From Saccopteryx bilineata (Eukaryota > Chordata > Mammalia > Chiroptera > Emballonuridae), in assembly GCF_036850765.1 (NCBI RefSeq), contig NC_089493.1:267633034-267697033 (forward strand): a stretch of DNA of 64,000 nucleotides, written 5' to 3'. Shown here in pieces: positions 23,035 through 34,400 of this stretch. Made by a program: the position numbers and the translations under genes. Numbering within the stretch: the stretch's first letter is position 1; every line of letters begins with the position of its first letter. Under the pieces are notes generated by a model. That model was given only the letters and a program-made list of their open reading frames with translations, was not told where the DNA came from and made no database searches.

Positions 23035-23720
23035 GAGGTTCTTTATTTTTGATATACCATTGTTTGGTTTTTTTATTCGTCGGGTGATGGACATTTCAGT
23101 TGGCTCCACTTTTGGGCTATTGTGAATAATGCCGAAACATTCATGTACAAGTTTCACATTGGCCCAACTTTGGTTTTCGGAACATTCTCATATAAGCATT
23201 TGTGTGAACTCTTTCAGCTTGGGTATATATCCAGGAGTGAAATTGTTTTTTTTTTGTTTTTTTTTTTTTTTTTAATTTTTTATTTTTTTGACAGAGACAG
23301 AGAGAGAGAGAGGTGAAGATAGGGACAGACAGGAGAGAGATGAGAAGCATCCATTCTTCGTTGCAGCTCCTCAGTTGTTCACTGATTGCTTTCCCATATG
23401 TGCCTTGACTGGGGGCTACAGCAGAGCAAGTGACCCCTTGCTCAAGTTAGCAACCTTGGGCTTCAAGCCAGTGACCTTTGGGCTCAAGCTAGCAACCATG
23501 GGGTCACGTCTGCGATCAAGCCAGTGAACCTGCACTCAAGCTTGTGAGCCCGCGCTCAAGCCAGCAACCTCGGGGTTTCGAACCTGGGACCCCCGCGTCC
23601 CAGTCTGACGCTCCATCCACTGCACCACCGCCTGGTCAGGCAGGAGTGGAATTGTTAAGGCATTTAATTTTTAACTTTGCCATTTGTATTTTGTAATCCA
23701 TCACACACTCTGTATCTTGA
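23035..23720 (-). repeat. old L1 3'-region fragment, antisense, split by a SINE
   Basis: TTTGGGCTATTGTGAATAAT followed by ATTCATGTACAAGTTT is the reverse of a mammalian L1 ORF2/3' region. The family B SINE at 23248-23640 interrupts it. Confidence 0.8.
23232..23656 (-). repeat. SINE family B, antisense, with target-site duplication
   Basis: Element 23248-23640: poly(T), a GAGAGAGATGAGAAGCATCC block, an expanded middle with repeated CTCAAGC...AGCAACC modules, and the head ending CACCGCCTGGTCAGGC. The flanks CAGGAGTGAAATTGTT and CAGGAGTGGAATTGTT (23232-23247, 23641-23656) differ at one base. Confidence 0.92.
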
Positions 23721-24032
23721 GTTCTTAGACACTGAAGATTTGTTTCCCTGAATACAACTTGGGCTGTTTACCACAGGCTCATCAGAGGCTCTCTGCCTGC
23801 TTCTCCACACCTCTTCCTCCACACCAGGACCCTCTCGTGCCCGGGGCTCTCAGTGTGCAGAGAGGGGCCACAGGTCTAGCTGATGGCTGCCAGAGCTTCT
23901 GCTGGGTCAGCTCAGGTAGAGCTTTTGGAAAAACATCTCAACGGAGATGTCCACTACCAACCTGTGCAAGGTAAGGCAGTGCTCCTCCTTACATCTCCCT
24001 CACCCTTCTCTGTGCTACCCTTCCGTGTGGTT

Positions 24033-24214
24033 TTAAGATATTTTTATTGATTGACGTTAGAGAGAGGAGAGAGAGAGAAGGGGGGTTGTGAGAAGCGTCA
24101 ACTCATAGTAGTTGCTTCTCGTATGTAACTTGACTGGGCAAGATCAGGGTTTTGAACCAGTGACCTCAGCATTCCAGGTCGACACTTAGTCCACTGCGCC
24201 ACTACAGGTGGGGC
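24033..24214 (-). repeat. SINE family C, antisense, older copy
   Basis: The body has GAGAAGCGTCAACTCATAGT and a reversed head ending CGCCACTACAGGTGGGGC. The flanks CCCTTCCGTGTGG and CCCTTCACTGTG look like a decayed duplication. Confidence 0.75.
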
Positions 24215-25099
24215 CCTTCACTGTGTTTATAAGAACTTTCTTTAACTGTCAAGAGCTGTCAGAATAACACATTTCTTTCTTGGCTGTCCTTTCGCTCTGT
24301 TCATCTGCATCTGTTGTATTTCCTACCACATTATTTTTTCAAACAATTGAGATGTAAGCCACGTAACACAAACCGTTTTAAAGTGAGTGATTCAGTGGGT
24401 TTTGAGCATATGCTGGCTGTGTGGTGCAGCCGGCACCAGAGTCTCACTCCACAGGTGGTTTTTGCCTTGCTTCCTCGACCACTGGGGCCCCGCCCCGCTG
24501 AATTTCACAGGATAAAACCAGGAGACGGAAAGCGGCCACAGATGATGTTCTTTCTTTCTGTGGCCTTGTGTTCCTTTTGCTACTTTTTGTGTAAAGTAGA
24601 TGAGCTTTTAAACTATATTGAAGCCAAGACCAATGGAACCCTGGCAGGGGTAACCCCCCAGGGGATTCCAATATTCGTGGGGCTGAGAATCCTGCCAAGA
24701 AACAGCCAAAGCTGCCCCCAGCAGGAATTATGCCTCGGCCGAGGGAGGGGCGCATTCATGGTCTGAGGACTAGCTGGATGTCACCGAGTCTTCTACATCC
24801 ACCACTGCCCTCCTCCCCAACCCTGACTGTACTGGGGAGGAACCTCGAGCCAGCCAGGGTCATCATTCTGGAAAACTGAGGCCACATGGCCATCCCACTT
24901 CCCTCCTCCTATCTCCAGAGTTGATAACCCAGACCCACCATTCGGAGGCTAAACAGTCTCCTGCCCAGACATCCTCAGCAGCTCGCCACAGCCTGTAAGA
25001 AAGTGAGGCAGAGTACCGCCCCAACATTTCTGCCTCATCCACTACTAGCTTTGTCCATTTCCTCCCCACCCCCAACCTCTTCATTCCAGCTACAGTTCC
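24215..25099. other. intergenic, possible old L1/L2 fragment only
   Basis: The piece near 24340-24440 (TTGAGATGTAAGCCACGTAA, TTCAGTGGGTTTTGAGCATA) resembles the reverse of an old L1 3' region. The remainder is unrecognised. Confidence 0.45.
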
Positions 25100-25479
25100 C
25101 TCTAGGCCAGGGGTCCCCAAACTACGGCCCGTGGGCCGCATGCGGCCCCCTGAAGCCATTTATCCGGCCCCCGCCGCACTTCTGGAAGGGGCACCTCTTT
25201 CATTGGTGGTCAATGAAAGGAGCACATTGACCATCTCATTAGCCAAAAGCAGGCCCATAGTTCCCATTGAAATACTGGTCAGTTTCTTGATTTAAATTTA
25301 CTTGTTTTTTATTTTAAATATTGTATTTGTTCCTGTTTTGTTTTTTTACTTTAAAATAAGATATGTGCAGTGTGCATAGGGATTTGTTCATAGTTTTTTT
25401 TATAGTCCGGCGCTCCAACGGTCTGAGGGACAGTGAACTGGCCCCCTGTGTAAAAAGTTTGGGGACCCCTGCTCTAGGC
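25100..25479. mobile_element. hAT-type non-autonomous transposon, copy 2
   Basis: Element 25108-25471 (364 bp), bounded by CAGGGGTCCCCAAACTACGG and GTTTGGGGACCCCTG and flanked by a perfect 8-bp duplication CTCTAGGC (25100-25107, 25472-25479). Same family as 36864 and 56012, in the same orientation; 4027 is reversed. Confidence 0.96.
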
Positions 25480-26691
25480 CCTCTGTGGCTTTGCTGTTCC
25501 CACTGCTTGGGCTCCACCCCCTCCAGGCCCCTCCTCCACTTTACCAAGCTCAACCTGGCTTTCTGGTCTTAGCCCTACTGCCGCAGAAGTCCTTCCCCAG
25601 TGCCAGAGCACAGCACCTCCTTGTGGTCTAGCCTGGCACTGCACTCCCTGGAACAGCTGCTGTCTCTGCTTCCTAGGGCAACTCAGGTTGGGGCACGACA
25701 TATTCATTTGGGTCCCCAGCTCCCTGCACAAAGCCTGGGTGACAGTGAATGTGAGTGAGCAGAGCCTTTACAACTCATTTGAGAGAATTGGGACAAGAAT
25801 CCCCGTGGACGTGGTGGCTCCAACGGGGGCCGAGGGGGTGTCAGCCTGCAGACACCGGAAAGAAAAGCCTTCCCAGTGGCCAGAGCCCCATTTTCACTCC
25901 CATCTCTAGAGCTGCTGCTTCTGCAGGGCAGGGGTAAGGCGGGGTGAGTGGGGGCTGGGGGGCTGAGAACAGGCCCAGCCCTGCACTGCTCACACCTGCC
26001 CTCCGTGGCCAACATCAGAGGGGGTCAGGGTGGAGGTCTCAGGCCTGTTTCTCTCTCACCCCGGCACTCACAGTGCCCACCTGCCAGGAGGACAAGAGCC
26101 CAACGTCAGAGCACTGTGGGAAGGGTGCTGCCCCATTCTGTCGGCAGCAAGGCCCTGTCCTGCCCTGACCCCGGGCCACCTCTGCCAGCGGCTTGGGGAA
26201 GAATGCTGGGTGTTACGGCCAGTTTCCAGAATGGCCACAATGACCTTGGCCTCTTGGTTTTCACACCCTTGTAGTCCCTGCCTGTGTCAGATCACTGGTG
26301 AGCACGGCGGTGATGGTGTGTGGGTTCTGAGGCCAGGGGAAAAACATTTTGGTTTTGACCTTGGCCCTTGAATCCTGTTAGCCGCCCGGCGGGGAGACCT
26401 GCGTGGAGAGGAACCGAGGCCTCCTGCCAACAGCAGCCGTGTGAATGAACCACCTTGGAAGTGGACCCTCCAGTCCCGGCCAAGACTTCAGATGACTGCG
26501 GCCTCAAGAGGGACTCTGAGCCAGAGCTGCCCAGACCGCTCCCGAGGTCCCAGCCACAGACGCCGTGACCCGTGAACGATCATCTCCGACTCTGGGTGTA
26601 GGGCCGGGAGGCTTTGCTGCCCTGACCAGTGTGGAGAAAGGGCAGGCAAGGGAGCCTTGGATCTGAACAAAATTAGACAGTTGCCAGCCAA
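25480..26691. other. intergenic between convergent RCC1L and CASTOR2, no feature
   Basis: Moderately GC-rich unique-looking sequence. No exon, RNA gene or repeat recognised. Confidence 0.45.
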
Positions 26692-26709
26692 CATCACTTT
26701 TTCCTCCAT

Positions 26710-26715
26710 TTTAAT
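26710..26715 (-). terminator. CASTOR2: candidate CASTOR2 polyadenylation signal (ATTAAA)
   Basis: On the - strand the sequence reads TTAATTAAAATGGAGG, giving ATTAAA. About 20-50 bases downstream come GU-rich stretches (TGATGTTGGCTGG, TTTTGTTC). A variant signal, but the best-placed one at the edge of the repeat-free block. Confidence 0.5.
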
Positions 26716-27988
26716 TAACACTTTACAAAGTACAAAATATACTGTCTTTTGGGGGGAACATTAATTTTTTTTCTCTCCGTCATACAGTACATGAATCTCG
26801 AGGGTTTTGTTTCTTCAACAAAGAGAGTAAGCGTGAGGGGCCGGGGGCAGGGCTGCCAGTTCCCCCCTCACCCAGGGACAGATGTAGGTGCCACTGCTAC
26901 TGCTGGTGACCTGGGGCATGCCAGGCGAGGGTCCGAGTCTCCCAGATGAGGCCCTCAGAGTCCCACTGTGCACCCGACATCCACTCACCCCATCTCAGGA
27001 TAACGGAAATGATTTTGGCATAAAGAAGAGGGCTTGGGATTTGTGTTAGGTGTCCCCCACCCCAGCTCTGGAGCCAACCCTGCTCAGGTCTTCCCAGACC
27101 ATTTTCTGAGTAGGTAAACTGAGGCAGTGGACAGAAAACGCGCTGAGCTTAGTCTCCATCTTGGGACTTGAATTTGGCCTGTTTTCCATCTTTCCCTTCC
27201 CCTGACCCCTTGGCCTCCTACGTTGCCGGACACTTTCTGGAGGAGCCCCAGTGGGTGAGGGCCGCCTGCACCCAACCTCTCCCCGGGGCTACTGACTTCA
27301 GGACCAGACGCTTTCGAAGGGTTGGCCTGGCAGCTCTAGCCTTTCAAGCTGGCTGTGTGGACAGAGCCCCTGCGGGGGACATTTCTGCCCCAGCCACAGA
27401 GCAGTTTTAACAAAGTCACCTGGGCTAGGGCAGTCCTTACCGGTCTGCCCCTTCCCCAAACTCGACGTGTGGCCACAAGTCAGGATGCCTAGGCCTCCAA
27501 ATACTGAATGAGCCAATCCCTTTGCTCAGATCTGGACTCTGTACACACGTGCTCTTACACACTACTGTATATGACAGCACATACACATCGTGTGGAAGTA
27601 CAAACACGTGGCCACACACAGAACAGTGACCTGGCTCTCAGGGCAGAGGCCACCTGGACTCCTGCCTCTCCAGTTTCCCTCCCCTTGAGCCCAGAGCCAC
27701 AACACCCTCACCACGAGGCCGCCAGCGGCTCCCGCCTCGCCCTTCCCCACACAGCGGGCTTCACAGGAGTGTGTGCGCGTCAAAGCTGAAGGCCACAGCC
27801 CACCCAGGGCTTTCTCCCACGGTACAGAAAGGGCGTGAGAGACAATTAAGGTTGTCCTTTGGCTGCCTCTAACTTGAAAATTAAAAAAACAACACCACCA
27901 CCACCAAGGATGTGGGCCGAGCTCTGAGAGCCAGCTCTGCCAGGGCTCCATGCCCCCGCGACAGCCCCAGGCCCTCTTCCCGAGCCTG

Positions 27989-28011
27989 CCCCCCCCCCCC
28001 CCCCCCCCCCC
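27989..28011. repeat. homopolymer C23 (G23 in CASTOR2 mRNA)
   Basis: Twenty-three consecutive C on the + strand, followed by CGCCGACC. In the inferred CASTOR2 3' UTR the RNA would carry an uninterrupted G tract. Confidence 0.95.
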
Positions 28012-28070
28012 GCCGACCACCTCGGCTGGCTCCCGCCCTCGGTGGCCTCTTCGAATGGAGGACCACTGCC

Positions 28071-28122
28071 TGCTCCAGGCCTAGCCCCTTCCTTAGCACA
28101 GACCTAGCCCCTTCCTTAGCAT
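28071..28122. repeat. 25-bp imperfect tandem duplication
   Basis: CCTAGCCCCTTCCTTAGCA occurs twice, about 25 bp apart, within the inferred CASTOR2 3' UTR. Confidence 0.75.
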
Positions 28123-30109
28123 AGCAGCTTGGGAGCCTGACAAGCCAGTCTGCCCAGTGCTGGAGACTCACTCTATCCGCCTCCTAGAAGCTCCTCTCAG
28201 GCCAACCCACCCCATTTCCCAGCGGCTGTGACAGCAGTGGCTGGCTGGTCCCCAGCCCCGACTCACAGCGGCAGACACATCGGGAGTGTTTCCTTCCTAC
28301 CCTCTGCCCAGGGCTCACTCAGGAAGTGGCATAAACAATCTCTCCGGGCTGGAGTGCTCTGCTGCCAACAGGGACATCCCCAAGGGCCCTGCTCTTAGCT
28401 GGGGCTGGGAAGGGCCTTCGCTGTCCCCACATCCAGACCCATAGGCTCAGAAAGGTGACCTAGGCTGGCCACGGGGCTCCTAAAGGTCTGCCCGGGAACT
28501 GGAGCCAGGAGGGGCTGGCGGTGGGTGAGCAAATTGTGCCCCTGGACTGAAACAGGGGCCTGGCCCTTCCCGGCTCCTTACACCTCACCTCCCGGCATCC
28601 GTCATCTTGGAGGGGACAGGCCCCGCCAGACCACACATCTTTTGAAGACTGCACTGGTCCCTGAGGCCATGCTGCCTGCTGCAGGGAGGCCAGTGGGCAG
28701 CTCTCGGTCACCTGGCTTCCTCCCTGCCGCCAGAGGCCCACGGTCTGGAGGAGGTGGGAGAATGCTGGTGCTCAGGGCCCCTGGATCTTGGGGAGGGGAG
28801 GTCTGCACGCCTCTCCAGCTTGGACATGAATCCCGGCTGAGGGCACTGGCAAGGGTGGTGCCTCTCGCGGAGCTCCGGAGACCACCGTGGGGGAGGGGGG
28901 AGGTGCACGGCTGGCACTGCCCACTGTTGCTGGGTCAGGACTGAGGGCAGCAGTTCCTGGGAACCAGGGAAGCCCAGGCCGAGGACAGGGCAGAGGGGAG
29001 GTTTTACAACTGGGGATAGGAAGGGGTGGTCAGGTGACCCCTCCCTCACTCTCCCACTCTGTAGTGTACCGGGGGTGGGGGGGTGGGCAAGGGGCGGGGG
29101 TGTGTTTAGATAGTTGGCGCTCTTTCCCCCGGGGAGTGGCACTGAAGCAGACACCGGCCTGGCTGCTCAGCCGAGGCAGCCTTGCCCAGGAGCCCGGGCT
29201 CCCTCCCCCTGCTGCATGCCCCACCGGCCGGCCGGAGTCTCTTAAGAAATCGCAGCCCGATGGGGCACATTCCTCAGGCCACCTCTCTGGCAGGTCTGGG
29301 CACACGCTCCCTTCAAGTAGAGCCTCTAGGTAGAGCCGGGGTCTGGAGACCCCATGCCTAGCAAACCTGCAGAGGGTGGGGTGGGGGCAGCCGGTCACTG
29401 GGGACAGTGCTCACAGCCCCTGCGCCCCAAATGCTGTGGGGACCACAGCACTGACCGCCAACCACAGGCATGCAGACACCTTGAGGATGTGCTGCCCACC
29501 CCTGTGGGCCTCTTCACACAGCAGGGCAGGGACTGAGAGTCAAGGCCACCCCCCTCCCGGTGGGGCGCGGTGCCCCATGCCCTCCCTGGACATAACATCA
29601 AGGACATACATCCGTCCTTTAGTCAGGGCCAGCCCCCGGGAGACCTGGGAAAGAACCTGAGGTCTCTAAGCCTGCAGGTGAAAGTATCAGGGAAGCCGCC
29701 AGCACAGAAGCAGCATGCGAGGGGAGTGGACCGGGGGAGACTCGGGGTGACCATCCGCTGGCCTGGGAAGGGGGCCGGTCTGTTCAAAAGCAAGAGGTTC
29801 CAACCCCTCCTCTCTCCGCTCTACCATCTTCCAAATACAAGGGTGTCAGGGGACTTGGCCGTTGAGACGGGGGTGCAGGAAGGGGCTGAATACGCTGTCA
29901 AGGGGGGCTGAGGAGCAGGGGGGGAACCCTTGACACCCCCCACCGGGGGCTCAGCTCCGGGGCTGCTGGTTTTGTTTTTCTCTCAAGTCAGGGCTGAGGC
30001 AGCCGGCCGGCTTCTCTCAAAGTCGTATTGCCTATATACTTGAATTAAAAATATACGGTGGCTCAAACGTGCCTGTGTGCACGGCAGACATGACAGACAG
30101 GGCGGGCGG

Positions 30110-30300
30110 AGGCGCTCACGCCCGCACACTCACGCGCACACACAGTGGGGTCTGCGTCCACGTACCACACACACACAGGCGTGTGCGTGCCCACACAGTA
30201 TATATTAACATATATATTGCTCAAGTATATATGCTATTTACAGTATATATCTATATCAACATAAAACACAGGTATTTATACGTGTGTACAATAGATACGC
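30110..30300. repeat. CA/GT and TA-rich microsatellite cluster
   Basis: Runs of CACACACACA and GTGTGTGC (30130-30190) pass into TATATATTAACATATATATT-type sequence (30197-30300). Within the inferred CASTOR2 3' UTR. Confidence 0.85.
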
Positions 30301-32263
30301 CCTAGGGGCCTGGGGAGCACACATCTCGGGGGTCACGGGGCCTACACACTTGCTCAGAAGGGAGGAGAGGTCAAGTAACACGATTAGGGGAGCCGACAGG
30401 AAGGGGCCTGGAAAGGGGTGTCACGGAAAACCGAGGCCTTCCAGGGTCAGAACGGGGTGCAAGGCTTCCAGTGCTGCCCTCCCGACTTGGCCGCCCCCAT
30501 TTTGGAACCAGCAAACAATTTACACGTTTTGGTTGTTACGGAGTTTTGTGCAAAATGAATTAACTTAAAAAAATAAAACAAAAAGAAAGAGGTGGGTTCC
30601 TAATCAGTGCACGGGCCCTGAGATCTGCTGGCTCCAGATGCAACCTCCTGTGTCTGGGGGCTCCCAGGGCACACGGGGCCCCCCGGCTCCGAGGAGGAGT
30701 GGGTCCCCTCACCGGACCCAGAGAACATCACAAGTCAGCTGATGCCCGAGCAGGAGCGCCAGGAAGGGCAGGGACCACGGTAGGCCATGCTCAGGAGCAT
30801 CCCCAGCTGCAGAGCAGGCCCAGGGGCTCACCGTTCCCCCTGGGGAGCCTCCAGGGGGACAAGCCAGCCCCAGCTGGCCCGCCACCTGGCTGTCTATCTC
30901 CCTGTGGCCCTCAGGTCCCCTCAGAGACTCAGAACCACAGCTACCTGGTACCTGTCATGAGGCCCCACTGGGCAGCCCTGTGTGGGGCCCCTGGAGTCCC
31001 GTCTAGTAACAGACCTCTGCTCCCTGCGTCCTGCCCCAAAGAGAAGGCAGGGCTAAGGCTGCCAGTTCTCACGCTTGTCTCTGAAGCCACAGGGCACCAG
31101 CCAAGACACACTGAGCCTCCAGGCTGCCAGACAGAACTCAGCAGGCCCTGTCTCTCAGAATGGCTGCTGACCACAGCCTGGGCGCTAATACATTAAATAC
31201 GAAACTAAAGAAAGGATGGTTTTCTCTATTAAGGCTCAGATAAACTGCCTCCCAGATCAAGTACTCATGAATGCCACAGTCCCCGGACTGAAGAATGGGC
31301 AGGCAGGTGAGTTGGGGGCAGAGGCCTTCCATGTCCCCCAAAGTGGGGCAAGGGAGGGGACAGGACGACAGGGGAGCCCTATGCTGGTCTAGTCAACTGT
31401 TGGGGAGGTGAAAGTGACCTAAGAAACCCCAGGCCCAGAATGCTGGGAGTACCCCCACTTGGCGGAAACAGAGGCTCCACCTACCTCTGCCCCCCCTGAA
31501 CCACAGAGTTCAGGGAGAGCAGAGGGGTCAGGAGCTCGTGACCTAGGCTGGTGGGTCTCCTGGGAACCACCCTCCCAGGAGTGAGTGCTTGTGGTGGGGA
31601 AGGTCTGGACAGGGCCTCCTTGGCAGTCTTGCTGGGAGTTGGGCATAGGCCCTGTGGTTGGCAGGCGAGGTTCTGGTGGCTCAGGCCGTCCCCAGCTCAG
31701 GGCCCCACCTGAGCTCTGCTGGAGCCTCACCAGCACACGCCTGATGGCCGCCCATGGGCCTCCACTCCGGGAACCAGCCCGAGCTGATGGAACCAGAGAC
31801 CAGCAGCCACAGCAGCCAGTGTCCTGCCCTCAGGGGGGCCCCCCCACAGTCCACACTCAGCCCCGCTCGCCCCCCCCCCAGGACAACACACGAATTGGTG
31901 CCCCGTGTCTTGTAGGAGGTGCCAGCTTACTTCAGTACCCCTCCCCCGGGGGTGGGCGAGGCTGGGCGAAGAGGCGGGTCAGCTCATAAGCTCCCTGGGC
32001 CGCAGACATTTTCTGGAGTGGGGGGTGGGGGAAGAAGTCGGATGTTCTCTGGAGGGTCTGGGGGCTCTGGGCAGGCAGAAGGGCATGGGGAGGCCCTGGC
32101 TCAGGCTCCAGGACTGGTGGAGTCAGTAACTGGGGGTGTCTCTGAGGCCCTTCTTTGGAGAACCTGGGGCTGATTTTCCAGTCTGTTGAGAAATACTGCA
32201 AGAAGAATCCTCGGGCAGGGGCCGGGCCCAGGGCTGGGGGTGGATGGGGAGGAGTGAGACCCT

Positions 32264-32329
32264 CTAATGCTTCTCTGCTTGGCTGACTTTCAGGGCACTG
32301 ATGACCCCGTTGATGTTTTCTTCTGGTAC
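32264..32329 (-). CDS. CASTOR2: CASTOR2 exon 9 (last coding exon)
   Basis: An acceptor CCCCTTGCAG precedes GTA in phase 0. The exon encodes 21 residues, VPEENINGVISALKVSQAEK plus H, then TAG. By chain count these are residues 309-329 of 329, the end of the fourth ACT domain and the C-terminal tail. CASTOR1 has a different tail here, which supports CASTOR2 rather than CASTOR1. Confidence 0.95.
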   Translation of the reverse strand, partial: VPEENINGVISALKVSQAEKH

Positions 32330-32407
32330 CTGCAAGGGGTAGGAGGCAGCAAACACGTGAGGCCCCGGGATGGCTCCCCCGCCCCCGGGCCCAGGGCCGA
32401 CACTCAC

Positions 32408-32502
32408 CAGTGCGTGGTCAAACTTGAAAGTACTGATGTAGTAGGCGGGGATGTCTGCAGCAGCCAAGGGCTCGGAGATCTGGGCCACAATGCCACACTC
32501 GT
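32408..32502 (-). CDS. CASTOR2: CASTOR2 exon 8 (fourth ACT domain)
   Basis: A CCCCAG acceptor and GTGAGT donor bound 95 nt. AC completes Asp277, followed by 31 codons, ECGIVAQISEPLAAADIPAY then YISTFKFDHAL. This is ACT4, equivalent to the part of CASTOR1 that closes over arginine. The Asp of FDH (about residue 305) corresponds to the arginine-contacting Asp304 of CASTOR1 as I recall it. The intron to exon 9 is only 78 bp. Confidence 0.96.
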
Positions 32503-33104
32503 CTGGGGACAGAGGTGGGGATCTGCTCAGCCTTCACATGGCACTGTCACCGGGGTGCCGACCAGTATGCCCTCAGTCCTCCTGCTGCTCGACCTGTCCC
32601 CTCCTTTTGCCAGCAGTGCCGTCCTGCACCCACAATCTCCCCAGAGAATGCCCGCCTCTCCCCCTGAAGGCCTAGCTAGCGCAAAGGCCCCTCAGGCAGG
32701 AGCCCTCTCAGACTCCCTCAGCCAGCAGTGAGCTCTCCACTCTTAGGGACCCACCCAGTTCTGCCTAACGGTGGTCCCTCTGTCAGTCCCCATGCTTTGT
32801 AGCCCCGATCCATCTTCCCTGCCATCTTTCAGGCTCTGAGACAGAGCAGGAGGCAGTGTGGGCCACGGAACACACAGGTTCGGGCCCTCTTTTCTGTCAC
32901 GGACTCTTTTCTAGCCAGGTGACTGTGGCTCTCTGAGCCTCAGTTTCCTCATCAGAGCCCCCCTGGGTGAGGGTCTGTCTTAATGGCAGTGTCAGGAGTT
33001 TGGCTGGGCCTGGGCTGTGACTTCCTGCTCCTTCTGACATCTGAAGCAGGTGTGTCCGGTGCTTTCTGGTCTCCCCCAAAACTCATCTGATACCCTCACG
33101 TGCA

Positions 33105-33376
33105 GCTTCCTTTTTTTTTTTTTTTTTTGTGACAGATAGGGACAGACAGGAAGGGAGAGAGATGAGAAGCATCAAGCCTTCACTTGATGCACCTTAGTTG
33201 TTCATTGATTGCTTTCTCATATGTGCCTTGACCGGGGGCTACAGCAGACTGAGTGACCCCTTGCTCAAACCAGATGAGCCTGCACTGAAGCCGGCGACCT
33301 CGGGGTGCTGAACCTGGGTCCTCTGCATCCCAGTCTGATGCTCTGTCCTCTGTGCTACCACCTGGTCAGGCTTCCT
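33105..33376 (-). repeat. SINE family B, antisense, internally shortened
   Basis: Poly(T), a GAGAGAGATGAGAAGCATC block, and the head ending CTACCACCTGGTCAGG near 33369. Short flanks GCTTCCT on both sides (33105-33111, 33370-33376). Lies in CASTOR2 intron 7. Confidence 0.85.
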
Positions 33377-33746
33377 CCCTGATTTAAAGGCACCATTCAA
33401 GGCTTCCTCCTACAGGAAGACCTCCAGGACCCCGAGGACTTCTCTTCTCCAACACAATCCCATGTGTTTCCCTAAAAGCTACCTTTCTGATTTTAGTGAT
33501 GATACACTTACTGGCCCCGCTGACTGGGGGTGGGTTTGGGGACGGAGAGTCCAGATTGGGCTCCCATGGGATTCTGAGGCGGAAGCCTGGGAATTGACAC
33601 GGGTCCCATCCCCAATGTCTCTATACTCAGCTTCCCTTCGGACCCTCTACTCCCTGGCCTGGTCCTGCTGGTCGGCCCACCAGGAACCCGTGCAGTGGCC
33701 CTGCAGGTCTCTCAAGCTTCCACTTTCCCCTTCGGCAGCAGGCTGT

Positions 33747-34082
33747 GTGGGCCTCCTGCCTGCACTCCTGGGGCCAGTGTGCGGCCGCGTGGGCCTCCTG
33801 CCTGCACTCCTGGGGCCAGTGTGCGGCCGCGTGGGCCTCCTGCCTGCACTCCTGGGGTCAGTGTGCGGCCGCGTGGGCCTCCTGCCTGCACTCCTGGGGA
33901 CAGTGTGCGGCCGCGTGGGCCTCCTGCCTGCACTCCTGGGGTCAGTGTGCGGCCGCGTGGGCCTCCTGCCTGCACTCCTGGGGACAGTGTGCGGCCGCGT
34001 GGGCCTCCTGCCTGCACTCCTGGGGTCAGGGTGCAGCTGCGTGGGCCTCCTGCCTGCACTCCTGGGGTCAGTGTGCAGCTGT
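33747..34082. repeat. minisatellite, 8 copies of a 42-bp unit
   Basis: Eight head-to-tail 42-bp units starting GTGGGCCTCCTGCCTGCACT, with no length variation. Most contain GCGGCCGC. After CTCCTGGGG the variable base is C, C, T, A, T, A, T, T in units 1-8, so units 3-4 and 5-6 form an 84-bp higher-order pair. Units 7-8 carry GCAGCTG in place of GCGGCCGC. Because 42 is a multiple of three, long spurious open frames occur on both strands. Confidence 0.97.
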
Positions 34083-34136
34083 GTGGTGGAGACTGGCTGT
34101 GTCCTGAAATACCTTTAGCTACAGACACAACAGTTC

Positions 34137-34400
34137 CTATAAAACAGGGGTTGGGAACCTATGGCTAGTGAGCCAGATGTGGCTCTTTTGATGGCTGCAT
34201 CTGGCGCGCAGACAAATCTTTAATAAAAAAATAAAGTTAAAAATATAAAACATTCTCATGTATTACAATCCATTCATTTCCTACCGCTCATGTTCATGAT
34301 TGCGGGTGGCTGGAGCCAATCACAGCTGTCCTCCAGGACAACACCAAATTTTTATTGGATAATGTGTAACGCACACGGGTTCCCGACCCCTGCTATAAAA
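34137..34400. mobile_element. hAT-type miniature transposon (GGGGTTGGGAACC family)
   Basis: Element 34145-34392 (248 bp) starts CAGGGGTTGGGAACC and ends GGTTCCCGACCCCTG, an inverted repeat. The perfect 8-bp duplication CTATAAAA is at 34137-34144 and 34393-34400. A different family from the GGGGTCCCCAAAC copies. No coding capacity. Lies in CASTOR2 intron 7. Confidence 0.96.

Larger units (their letters stand above)
26692..32263 (-). other. CASTOR2: CASTOR2 3' UTR, long and free of SINEs (inferred extent)
   Basis: From the CASTOR2 stop codon down to an ATTAAA signal there are about 5.57 kb with no SINE, hAT or L1 copy, in a window where one usually appears every 1-2 kb. This is what selection on transcribed 3' UTR would produce. 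The tract includes AU-rich islands (about 30190-30300), CA/TA microsatellites and a 23-base C run on the + strand (G in the mRNA). The exact end is inferred. Confidence 0.55.

Noticed and set aside
24314..24766. 150-residue open frame on the + strand in the RCC1L-CASTOR2 gap
   Set aside because: It starts in old L1-like sequence, has no recognisable domain and overlaps an antisense frame of similar length.
33462..34128. Long repetitive open frames on both strands, resembling Cys/Pro-rich repeat proteins
   Set aside because: They are a direct consequence of a 42-bp stop-free tandem unit whose length is divisible by three.
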